A stretch of 34,047 bases of DNA from Elysia marginata (taxonomy: Eukaryota; Mollusca; Gastropoda; Plakobranchidae), in contig BMAT01009615.1 in NCBI GenBank assembly GCA_019649035.1, positions 128,295 through 162,341 on the forward strand, in the 5' to 3' direction. A program made the translations under genes and the position numbers. The notes under the pieces are model-generated. The model was given only the letters and a program-made list of their open reading frames with translations, was not told the DNA's origin and made no database searches. Below, in pieces: positions 22,501-30,189 of this stretch (positions within the stretch are counted from its first letter, which is position 1; each line of letters opens with the position of its first letter).

Positions 22501-25500
22501 CACATTATGCAACCAAGGCAATCGTGAGACGATTTGATCATACATGATGGTTTGGCGACAGATTTTACTAGTGGAGGGAGCCTTTTTATTCTACAAGATA
22601 AGTCTGTTCTAGAGGATCAATGAGTCTTGAAATTTAATACCTACACTTTTATTGCTTATTGAACCAGACTTTCAGGAGATATTCAAGTATCACTATGAAA
22701 AATCATCAGAACATATATTCCTTCTCTCTGCCTTTTTTTAAACAACTTAAATACAGTGCAGTCCATTTAAGTTGGAGTGTTTGGGAGCAACTGATTCATT
22801 TCAAAATATCAGAGCTTCAAGTTAAAGAATACTTGACAAAAAAAAAACTTTCATTTGAGATTTTGAAACTAGACTTGAGTTATCAGATAGTGAGAGTTAA
22901 GTGAACTCGACCGTAATGTACTGTTAAAAAAAAAACAACATAATTCCTACCGCTGTTTTATGCTACAAATGCATTCACGGCTATGCCCCTGATTATCTTA
23001 AAGGTCTTGTAAGTTTGTACACGCCTACGCGCAACTTAAGATCATGTAATAAAGCTCTGTTGTCAGTTATGTGTAAACCATCAAGAAAAGACGGTAATAG
23101 AGCCTTTGTGCAATGTGCACCAGTAGTCTGGAATGCCCTTCCCCTTTCTATCAGGGAGGCTACGTCGGTAAATCAGTTTAAGACCCTATTGAAAACATAT
23201 TTGTTCACGCTTTATGAAGACCTTAATTAGTTTGTCTCAAGAAATGTATGCGACTACCGATGGCCAATGTATATCCTTTTTTTTCTTTAATTTTGTACAT
23301 GCACCTTTTCTTTTTCTTCTGTTTGTTTTGAATTGTAAATGGATTATGTTTTGTACAAAATTGTCATTATGTCAGCATTGTTTGTTTGGGTAGATATACT
23401 GTTGTAAAGAGCTTCGAGCCTACATGTAGGAAGAGGCGCTAGAAAATAACTTCATTATTATTATTATTATTACCCCTTGTTCAAGCAATACAATTACAAG
23501 GAAGAAAAACTGAATCAGATCAAGACAGCACTGACCTGCATCTGGGGGTTTGTTGATGAGCATCGTATGGATAGCCATGACATCAGGACCAGTGAAACAT
23601 TCAACATAATCCANNNNNNNNNNNNNNNNNNNNNNNNNNNNNNNNNNNNNNNNNNNNNNNNNNNNNNNNNNNNNNNNNNNNNNNNNNNNNNNNNNNNNNN
23701 NNNNNNNNNNNNNNNNNNNNNNNNNNNNNNNNNNNNNNNNNNNNNNNNNNNNNNNNNNNNNNNNNNNNNNNNNNNNNNNNNNNNNNNNNNNNNNNNNNNN
23801 NNNNNNNNNNNNNNNNNNNNNNNNNNNNNNNNNNNNNNNNNNNNNCGAAAAACTACAAGACTGTGGATGGGTAGGAACAGCTCAAAAGTTTTTTTCAACC
23901 AAGGTTTATTTAATCGATGCAAAAGAATTTTAATGGCATTTATTGAAAAAAGGCAAAGCTAAAAAAGCTGATATTCACAGTGAAACCTGTTACAGAAGGC
24001 ATACTTGTCACCGCTATAATGTTTACACAGCAATATTTTTCATTGCATTTGAAAAGAAAAATGAAGATATGGTCTGGATTAATTGAAATTTACTAGCAGA
24101 TGTACATCACCCAACAGTTCTTATCAGGAATTTCAGATTTGGTTTGGTAGAGTAGGATCACTCATACTAGGAGACAGCAAAGATCTCAGAAGAAGAAAAA
24201 AGCTTTCCAGGCAAAGTCAAAATCATTACAAAGATAAAATTGTATGGAGTGTTGGTTAAATCAGTGTTAACATACAATTTTGGTTTATGGTAATATTTAG
24301 AGAATGTTGAAGCCCGGGACCACCCAGCAGCATTTAAGATGGTTTCTAGAGGAACAAAGTTTGCTGCAGCAGAGGACGAAGCTACCCGAGGAAAGCGATG
24401 ACAATGCAATGGCCTGTGCCGGAAAACTGAGATGCACACTGGATTAAGCAGTAGCAAAGTAGACTAATCTAATTGCATTAGTTCAAATTCATCTACGGAG
24501 ACAGGAGTAATTTTTCTATTTTTAAACAAATTTTACAAACCTCAGGCAGACAGCAGTAGCCAAACATAACATCATCTCTTTGCCACTCTTGGATTTTTGT
24601 GATGGCTTGCTCGCCAGGCACGAACTCCGAGTCCTTGATGGCGACATCTCTCATGATGGTGATGTTAGGGACTTTCACTTCGCGCTTGCAGATCTGTACA
24701 AATCTCTGTCTAAAAATAGCAGGCAAAAATAAATCACACAACAACATATACCGTATAAATTTATTTGAAAATAAGAATTGAAGAAGTTTCTATACTGTAT
24801 TAGATAGAGTATGTAAAAGTTTTGTTTTGCAATTTTCAACTCTCCTACCCCTTTTTTTTTCATCCCACGGTTACATCAGAAAAATTTCTCTATATATGTT
24901 ACAGATACTGGAGAGAAAATGGACATGATGACATAAAAAAAATCATATTTTCAAAAATTTCTATTCGTTTTTACATCCAATAGACAAAGTACCTCCACAA
25001 AGCCCATTGACAAACCCCTCCTCCCCCCCCCCCCACAACTCCATTTTACAACATTGTAACTCAGTTTCCTTACAGCACCATAACTGCCAACAACGACCAC
25101 AATCGCATTGATCCTCAATGCTCACCCTTTGGACAGGTTAGACTGTAATACTAATATTATCATTTCATCTTGATCTGGACAAACTAAATTCTATAGGCCT
25201 ACCTAAAAACATCTAGTTTTTCTGGAGCAACCAGCCTTTTGATGACCAGAAATCCATTCTTCTCATAGAAAGCCCTTTGCTCATTTGTAAGTCTGCATCC
25301 ATTGACTGTAAATCTGAATTCGTTGCTCGGTACAACCATGCTTGAAGAAGAGGTTGTGTTGGGTTGCTAAACATGATTTAAGGAAATTCTTCTTCTTTTT
25401 TTTTAGAAGAAAGTTAAGTAAAGTGCAGTCCAGTATGGTCTCCATGGCAAAAAAACTTTAATTTTGCAATATCAGTATTTCTACTTACAGTATACAGTGC

Positions 25501-26072
25501 ATGTACCTGATATATTGATATACAAGGTTCGATATCATTTATTTAATTTAAGAGAAGGTCGATATAAAAGAAACCTACATAAAGCCTTTTTTAAGCCCTC
25601 TCCTCCGCCCCACTCCCCCCCAGCTAAAAAGCAAGTAGGCCTATCAGTGGAATCAACTGGCCCGTTTTTCTCTTTTGAGAACTTTCTAAAGACATTGGCA
25701 TGCTGATTAGAGATGGGAGAGGGAACAGTGCACTGATACATAGACAAACATTTCTAACCATATAAAGCAAAAAATGTGGACCTAAGTAGGACAGCATGTG
25801 TATAAAAAAGAAATGTCGAAATGAGCAACGTCAATATAATTTGTGCTGACTATTTTATAAAAGAGAAATAAGATATAAATAGTTCAAATCAAAAATATTA
25901 AAGTGCACTACCCATCCCATTGCTACTGATCACTACAGTTTACAAAAGAAAAGTCATCTCAATCGCATCTTGACACATTAATTATGACAAATGTTTAAGA
26001 AAAGGATACAGCAAGCGTCTGATCACAAACAGGCTGCAAGTGTGAAAAAATCGACTGAAGCCGAGAAGCCAT
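18079..26072 (-). CDS. PHYH: phytanoyl-CoA 2-hydroxylase, peroxisomal (complete gene model, 8 coding exons)
   Basis: This Fe(II)/2-oxoglutarate dioxygenase hydroxylates phytanoyl-CoA at carbon 2 in peroxisomal alpha-oxidation of branched-chain fatty acids. Minus-strand exons: 26072-26031, 25366-25203, 24709-24541, about 23617-23536 (start inside an assembly gap), 22055-21874, 20907-20758, 19670-19536 and 18144-18079. Phases fit throughout and give about 329 residues, against 338 in human PHYH. The N-terminus has a perfect PTS2 (RLQSIFSHL, residues 4-12). Iron ligands are H162, D164 (HQD) and H251 (IHGSG); the 2-oxoglutarate Arg is R262 (GFRK). Each lies 13 residues before its human counterpart (H175, D177, H264, R275). 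The strong match along the whole length makes the identity firm. The gene is head to head with a MADF gene. Oddities are a GC-AG intron, a duplicated acceptor and a duplicated stop region. Confidence 0.97.
18776..18910. repeat. interspersed repeat, copy B
   Basis: Same family and orientation as 14004-14152. It lies inside PHYH and ends in the palindrome-like AATGCTTTTTTAAGCATT. Confidence 0.85.
19136..19159 (+). other. G-quadruplex motif in PHYH intron
   Basis: Four G runs of 4, 5, 7 and 4 bases separated by T, C and AA fit the quadruplex rule on the plus strand, which is the PHYH template strand. Confidence 0.6.
19472..19520. repeat. (GA)n(GACA)n microsatellite
   Basis: A short G run, then GA dinucleotides, then GACA units, ending 16 bases from the exon 8 donor. 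Confidence 0.95.
19536..19670 (-). CDS. PHYH: PHYH exon 8
   Basis: It encodes [16 protein letters not shown]... to LEFSFQ, exactly 45 codons, matching human AISCHFASADCHYID. Acceptor TGCCTCAG, donor CAG|GTAACA. The acceptor region is duplicated 52 bp upstream in transcript order (plus 19711-19762). Confidence 0.95.
19659..19762. repeat. 52-bp tandem duplication spanning a splice acceptor
   Basis: Copies start at 19659 and 19711 with GCAC(G/A)ATATCGACTGAGG and stay alike through AAGGTAGAGAGA. On the minus strand each contains CCTGCCTCAG|TCGATAT, i.e. acceptor plus first codons. Confidence 0.93.
19763..20757 (-). other. rest of PHYH intron 7
   Basis: AT-rich. It contains the diverged MITE copy at 20522-20720. 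Confidence 0.7.
20522..20720. mobile_element. MITE copy 2, diverged
   Basis: It starts TACAGTGAAATC and shares ordered blocks with 13029-13203 (AAGGGAAACTCT, AGTCAACTCT, GCAGTCCCAT, GTGTTGAC, TTATC). The right inverted repeat is decayed. Confidence 0.75.
20758..20907 (-). CDS. PHYH: PHYH exon 7 (second His ligand and 2-oxoglutarate Arg)
   Basis: It encodes [13 protein letters not shown]...[15 protein letters not shown]...KGFRK, exactly 50 codons. H251 is the third iron ligand and R262 binds 2-oxoglutarate. Acceptor CTCTTGCAG, donor AAA|GTAAGA. Confidence 0.97.
20908..21873 (-). other. PHYH intron 6 (GC-AG)
   Basis: It begins GCAAGT and ends CTCTTGCAG on the minus strand. AT-rich with no element recognised. 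Confidence 0.8.
21874..22055 (-). CDS. PHYH: PHYH exon 6 (HxD metal-binding motif), GC donor
   Basis: It encodes [19 protein letters not shown]...[13 protein letters not shown]...YPEWE, nearly identical to the human core. H162 and D164 of HQD bind iron. The exon ends GAG|GCAAGT: a GC donor in otherwise perfect context, joined in phase 0 to GGT GGT of the next exon (human WE-GG). Confidence 0.96.
22754..22924. mobile_element. possible degenerate inverted-repeat element
   Basis: It starts ACAGTGCAGTCCATTTAAGT and ends in GTTAAGTGAACTCG...TACTGT; the ends are only loosely complementary. It fits an old pogo-like MITE. Weak. Confidence 0.3.
22927..23472 (+). mobile_element. 5'-truncated non-LTR retrotransposon, C-terminal RT tail and 3' UTR
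   Basis: An open frame from about 22934 to TAG at 23228-23230 encodes [20 protein letters not shown], then YTPTRNLRS..., then [16 protein letters not shown], then [10 protein letters not shown]. This is the conserved end of reverse-transcriptase ORFs of Jockey/CR1-type non-LTR elements. The 3' UTR ends GTAAAGAGCTTCGAGCC...GAGGCGCTAGAAAATAAC followed by (ATT)n, the usual tail. The rest is missing, as in typical 5' truncation. It lies antisense within PHYH. Confidence 0.85.
23536..23613 (-). CDS. PHYH: PHYH exon 5 (5' end lost in assembly gap)
   Basis: It encodes (L)[20 protein letters not shown] and KPPDA, close to human [19 protein letters not shown]. Frame arithmetic predicts about four exon bases (an Ile codon and one base of Leu) plus the acceptor within the undetermined bases. 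Donor GCAG|GTCAGT. Confidence 0.93.
23614..23845. other. assembly gap (232 N)
   Basis: Undetermined bases hide the acceptor and first bases of PHYH exon 5. Confidence 1.
23846..24540 (-). other. rest of PHYH intron 4
   Basis: It carries the tyrosine-recombinase fragment (24272-24406); otherwise AT-rich. Confidence 0.7.
24272..24406 (-). pseudogene. tyrosine recombinase C-terminal fragment (DIRS/Ngaro or Crypton-type)
   Basis: The minus strand encodes [20 protein letters not shown], then [15 protein letters not shown]. This resembles the end of the catalytic domain of eukaryotic mobile tyrosine recombinases, where an AGW motif is followed by a nucleophilic Tyr before a KP-type ending. The His/Arg region upstream (HCHRFPRV) is probably altered. 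Only about 45 residues are recognisable, so it is a dead remnant inside a PHYH intron. Confidence 0.65.
24541..24709 (-). CDS. PHYH: PHYH exon 4
   Basis: It completes the split Arg codon, then encodes [11 protein letters not shown]...[11 protein letters not shown]...ITKIQEWQ...YCCLPE. It aligns with human ICRKEV, MRDVTISKSEY, ITKVQDFQ and YCTLPE. Acceptor CTATTTTTAG, donor GAG|GTTTGT. Confidence 0.95.
24710..25202 (-). other. PHYH intron 3
   Basis: AT-rich with a C run at about 25020-25034. No element seen. Confidence 0.85.
25203..25366 (-). CDS. PHYH: PHYH exon 3 (N-terminal domain)
   Basis: It encodes [10 protein letters not shown]... through [14 protein letters not shown] to DVF plus two bases of the next Arg codon, matching human FYEENGFLVIKNLV. 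An in-frame TAG sits immediately before the exon (its AG is the acceptor), so the chain must come from the upstream PTS2 exon or start at the inner ATG (25339-25337). The donor is TTTTTAG|GTAGGC. The polypyrimidine tract before the acceptor is weak. Confidence 0.9.
25367..26030 (-). other. PHYH intron 2
   Basis: AT-rich with a C-rich tract at about 25596-25622. Nothing else recognised. Confidence 0.8.
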
Positions 26073-26090
26073 GATGATCACAACCCTTGC
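26031..26090 (-). CDS. PHYH: PHYH exon with start codon and PTS2 signal
   Basis: The acceptor CTATCAG ends at 26091. ATG is at 26072-26070 in a strong Kozak context (A at -3, G at +4). It encodes [15 protein letters not shown]4-L5-x5-H11-L12 is the PTS2 consensus read by PEX7. The donor is chosen at CCT|GTTTGT (G at +5). A second phase-0 donor, GCT|GTATCC, at 26010 would add seven residues. Only about 18 bases of 5' UTR lie in this exon, so an upstream non-coding exon is needed. Confidence 0.85.
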
Positions 26091-26794
26091 CTGATAGGAG
26101 TTTCAAATTGTAAACAGAAATTTTCTTTTGTTTCTCCAACCTGTACAAAAATCGAAAAAGAAAAAAATTAATTTATCTAGACCTTGACTAAAAGTAAAAG
26201 TAAGACATTACCTTAAAAACTTCAAGTCTCAACTTGTTGTCAAGTAGATCGCAGTGATGAAGGGCTTAGGGAGCTTCACTGGCTGCTAGTGGATGCCTTC
26301 GGTCAATTACAGTAGTACTGGGCACATTGATGTTGATATCTTTTCTTTATGGTTTAACTCAGATGATGATAAATTGAATGTTGACATAATAACCAAACTT
26401 CTTGACGTCAGTAGCTCAAATGCGTTTTGCAGTGTGAATCAAAATAAACGAATAGCCATTTCCAACATTAAGTAGACATTTGAGTGAGAGAATGGAGGCT
26501 GATAAGTGATATAAATCATAAGATCAAGACAGCAAGAAATGGTTGTCAATTGGCGGTCAAGTCAAAAGAGTAAAGCGATGGATAACCAGGGCCGGCACAG
26601 AAATGAAGGGGAAAACCTGCGATGATAGTGCCCTATCAACTGCAGTTTACCGATCCAATGAGCTGACTGCAGTAAATAAAAAAATGTGTAGATATCCCAC
26701 AAAATGAGTCCACATGTGGAATATTATGATGTGAAGCTATATATGTCTTTGGAAAGGCCTTTTAAAGCTCTTATACTGAAAAAATTGTGAGATA

Positions 26795-26883
26795 ATCCTG
26801 GCACTGGGCCGCTGGCAAGACTGACGAAATGAAGGGGATCATGTATATACCCATTTCGAACACCAGCGGGCCAATCCCAGGAT
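26795..26883. repeat. 89-nt long hairpin
   Basis: The left arm ATCCTGGCACTGGGCCGCTG pairs with the right arm CAGCGGGCCAATCCCAGGAT with three mismatches. Further in, CGAAATG pairs with CATTTCG. It could be a small fold-back element or a structured RNA precursor. Confidence 0.65.
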
Positions 26884-26934
26884 TAAGGCAAAATTGTGTG
26901 AATACATATATATAAATTGCTTTCCTAAGGCAGT

Positions 26935-27030
26935 TATGGTGAACCTTGGTTATAACGAGATAGTCAGGGCCTGGCACTAGAATAATATGTTCTTGTTGAA
27001 CCCGAGGTGTCGTCGGATAAAAGGTTGTTC
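26935..27030. mobile_element. pogo/Tigger-like fragment
   Basis: GGTGAACCTTGGTTATAACG and GAACCCGAGGTGTCGTCGG are typical words of pogo/Tigger element ends (GAACCTCGTTATAACGA-like). Fragmentary. Confidence 0.4.
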
Positions 27031-27729
27031 TAAAATGATTTTTGAAAGCACTGTAGGCTCTGTTGTAGAGGAAAACATGATAGCACATGTTTGTAAATCA
27101 GTTTTAAAGCTTCAAGAGAAAAAACCATTGGTCACAAAACTTTAAAACGGTTGTGCCCCTTGATGACCAACGTAAATAAACATGCCATTGGGTGCCAATG
27201 GGACTGACAGACTTCGGTTTTTGTTTTGTTTTATTGACAGGTGTATAATCTCTCTCTCTCCGCTTGTATGATCAGTCTGAGTCTCTTTCTTCTCTCTGTA
27301 TGTCTCTCTTGAACTCCACTATATTACTGAGATAATTCTTCCTATTTGGTTTTATAGATCCTCTCTCTCTCTCTCTTTCTCTGTCTCTCTGTTTTAATTT
27401 TTAATTTAAGCGCATAGATAGGAGTCAATTGTGGTCCATTTCTGGGAACTCTCAGCCATTTGCTGGATCATATCTAGATCTATATAGGTTCTACTTGAGG
27501 CTATGCTGTATTTGCTTTTATTTCCTTTTTCATCTTTGTCAATAATCTGAAGTTCTGTCTGAAACTAAACACACTTTCGTTTCTTGTAAGCACTTAAGTA
27601 ACAGCTGAAGTAGAAGGCATCTTGGTGTACAAACTAATTGCAGTAACTAAGACAAGCGATCAAAGTTAATCATTAAATTTAATGTGATAAGTCGTATTAA
27701 GAATAAGATCGATAGAATGTATTGTGTGT

Positions 27730-27925
27730 CAACCTAGATCTAGATCTATAGTTAAATCTAGATCTAGATGATCTTACAATGGATCTATGTCGGTACATGT
27801 ACTAGATTCTAGATCTACAAGTGGCTATTTCCTACAGGTTAGGATCTACATACTAGATGACTAGATCTAGATTATTTCGATCTCCAAACAACGAGGAGAT
27901 TCTAGATCTAAAATCTAGATTTAAA
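27730..27925. repeat. TAGATC-word cluster
   Basis: At least ten occurrences of TCTAGATC/TAGATCTA in about 200 bp, in several short bursts instead of one clean array. It lies just downstream of the PHYH first exon. Confidence 0.85.
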
Positions 27926-28004
27926 AAAGAATCAATGTTTACCAATGGCAACCTGAAGAAAAATGATAGACTTACCTACTGGATCTTGGACCGAGAATCT
28001 ACGG

Positions 28005-28023
28005 TGACCTTTGACCCTTGACC
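28005..28023 (-). promoter_or_regulatory. triple nuclear-receptor half-site, overlapping DR1 pair
   Basis: Plus strand TGACCT-T-TGACCC-T-TGACCG; minus strand CGGTCA, GGGTCA and AGGTCA, each separated by one A. GGGTCA-A-AGGTCA is a near-ideal DR1, the site type of PPAR/RXR, RXR/RXR and HNF4. It sits about 29-47 bases before the PHYH first donor, on the PHYH sense strand. Confidence 0.7.
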
Positions 28024-28028
28024 GCTCG

Positions 28029-28034
28029 TATAAA
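28029..28034 (+). promoter_or_regulatory. candidate TATA box for the MADF gene
   Basis: TATAAA, with an initiator-like GTCATC about 29 bases downstream (A at 28058). Confidence 0.4.
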
Positions 28035-28175
28035 CTGCACATCAGTCAATGACAGTCATCCATTTCAGTTGATACTACAACCCTGGCCTACGACCCGACC
28101 AATCAGTTATCGTGCGTGTTCGCGATTTCATGCTGTTTAGACTCTGGAGTTTGCTTAGGCTGGCTTACTGTAAAT

Positions 28176-29775
28176 GTAAGTAGATAATAACTGTTTTAAT
28201 GACTAGTATCTTTTATCTTGCACATACAAGTGAGTTAGCTAAATCCGGAAAATATGGCGCTTTCAACGTAGACTCGACCGATCCCTACCTGGACCGTAGA
28301 GCGCCATGATGGTTTACAATCGAACTGAAGGATACCGTTGGGATGTCGGATATGAAACATGGCAATAGGCGATCATAAGAATTCATAACTGTTTTCCAGT
28401 TTTACTGACATAGGGCCTACAGTGTGTAACCTACAAATTAGTGTTAAATTCTAGTGCATAAAAGTTATTGAAAGGGTTAATGACAGCGTAAATTATTAAA
28501 ATTAAGCTCAGGCCAGCTAACAATGTAGCTTCAGTTCTGACTGTAGGTCGGCACAGTTTTTGTTGTGTACAGGCCAAGAAAGGCAACAGGTCGGTCATGT
28601 CGGGTCAGCAACAATAAGGCCCCTAAGGTCGATTATTTTGTCTCAACTGATAATCTAGTAATACGCCCATTCCTATCTATGATAAGTTTAGCCTTTAGAT
28701 CATGAACCTCTCTTTCTGATGCAGTACATCTAGACACACAACATACTGTAATGATGATTTGATCATTGCTATAAATAGATGCACCTCACTAATGTTGTAG
28801 AAGCGAATAAGAGAAACCTATATTCTCTGGGGTATCATTTTGTAAATTTTATACAATTTGACCCATGAGACGACTTGCTAAATAGAAAATTACAAGGGAT
28901 GCATAATTCACCCCAAGGAATGAAAAAGGAGTATTTTGGCTGGGGTTTTTTGCGGCAATGCAAAGACACCAAAAACAAAAAAAATTCAAATTCTAGGGTA
29001 GGTCATCTGGGGTGAGTAAACTATGCACATGAGAGGCATGACATTTGGAGAAGTGATGAAAGGGGTCAATTTCGCCTTTTAGGAAAAGTTATAACATTTC
29101 ATGGTAATCTGGGTGAAAAATTGAGGATTATTTTTAGAGCCAAAAAACATGGTATTGGAGTGCGTCCACACTCCAAGGGTGGAAATAGGGTTTTTTAAAA
29201 TATACATGATTTGTTATTTAAATTATGTGATATATAATAATAGATTTTTAAATGAATTAAAAATTGATTGACCTTTAGCAGTGGGCTATGTCCCGCGTCC
29301 AGATAAATCCCTGAATGAATTGTTAAGTCTGAAATTCTTTTATTGAGAAATCATCATTTCACAGACTGTTTTTTTTCTTTGTTTTCCTCTATAGCCTACA
29401 GTATATATCAACAAAAGAATGAACATCTTTCTAAAAAATATTGATGCATGTAATTTTATTAAATTTATAAAATTTGGAAACCTAGAGGAATGTCTTGTTC
29501 AAAACAAGCAACTGCCTTTTTAGCTTTCAATGAAATCTTCATGCAAGACATCTATCTGGTTGCGCTAAAAATATAGTAAATCAGTTGCGCAGATCAAAAT
29601 TTTTCGCTACCATAGTAACCATTATGGTTAATAATATATGTAACACTTGCAACCTTGTTAATGCTTGTAATTGCAACAAGATGAAGCTGCAGTTATAACC
29701 TGTGTCCTGTATTGATTAACCATTATTTTTTCAACATTCCTTCAACTGTTCAAGGCCTTGCTTTTCAATTCACAG
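28176..29775 (+). other. MADF gene intron 1 (inferred)
   Basis: It runs from donor 28176 to acceptor CAATTCACAG at 29775. It includes facing ATGGCGCT/AGCGCCAT words (about 28254 and 28303) and a loose inverted repeat (28899-29035, both arms holding TGCATA and CACCCCA). The rest is AT-rich. Confidence 0.55.
28899..29035. repeat. loose inverted repeat
   Basis: TGCATAATTCACCCCA on the left is matched by TGGGGTGAGTAAACTATGCA on the right with a small gap. Possible degenerate MITE. Confidence 0.4.
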
Positions 29776-29784
29776 CTGGAAACA

Positions 29785-30189
29785 ATGAATGGATGGTACA
29801 ATAAGAGAATTGTATTGCAATTCATTGAAATGTACAAGTCGTTACCAGCTTTATGGCAAGTCAAATGCAAAGACTATCCCAACAGAATGAAAAAAGAGCT
29901 TGCCTACAAAAAAATGATTGAGTTTTGCAAAAAATTCAACCCCGCTGCAGACAAGCAATTTGTCATGAGTAAGATTCATAACTTAAGAAGTTCGTTTAAA
30001 AAAGAGCTCAGAAAAGTGAAACAGTCAAAGTTAGCGGCGGCAGACAGTGAATCAGAGGACGTTTACGAGCCACATCTGTGGTACTATCCCTACCTGTACT
30101 TCATAGAGGACCAATACGCGGACAGTTCAAAGGTTCCAGGCGTAGACTTGCCGGAGTTGGACGATGAGCTTCCGTTCTCACTAAACGAG
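29785..30189 (+). CDS. MADF gene, first coding exon (MADF domain)
   Basis: 135 codons ending SLNE. The exon begins at 29776 after acceptor TTCACAG; donor GAG|GTAAGC. The whole MADF domain is in this exon. Confidence 0.9.

Larger units (their letters stand above)
22056..23535 (-). other. PHYH intron 5
   Basis: It contains a short repeat at 22136-22204 sharing AGAAACCTCTAAAATCAAA with 15736, a possible fold-back element at 22754-22924, and an antisense non-LTR retrotransposon fragment (22927-23472). Confidence 0.8.
26091..27975 (-). other. PHYH intron 1 (within 5' UTR)
   Basis: Inferred from the good donor at 27976 and the acceptor at 26091. It contains a long hairpin (26795-26883), a pogo/Tigger-like fragment (26935-27030), CT-rich tracts (27248-27390) and a TAGATC cluster (27730-27925). 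Confidence 0.6.
27976..28175. promoter_or_regulatory. probable bidirectional PHYH / MADF promoter and first exons
   Basis: On the minus strand CAGTAG|GTAAGT (exon end 27976) and on the plus strand AAAT|GTAAGT (exon end 28175) are strong donors pointing away from each other, 200 bp apart. Each gene needs an upstream non-coding exon, since its coding start lies just after an acceptor. The region between holds a CpG-containing stretch, a TATA box (28029-28034, plus), a CCAAT box (28099-28103) and three nuclear-receptor half-sites (28005-28023). Transcription start sites are inferred. Confidence 0.6.

Noticed and set aside
26268-26480. Possible reverse-transcriptase piece (CTTCACTGGCTGCTAGTGGA)
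   Set aside because: The similarity to the LHWLPV-type motif is only a few codons and no continuation was found.
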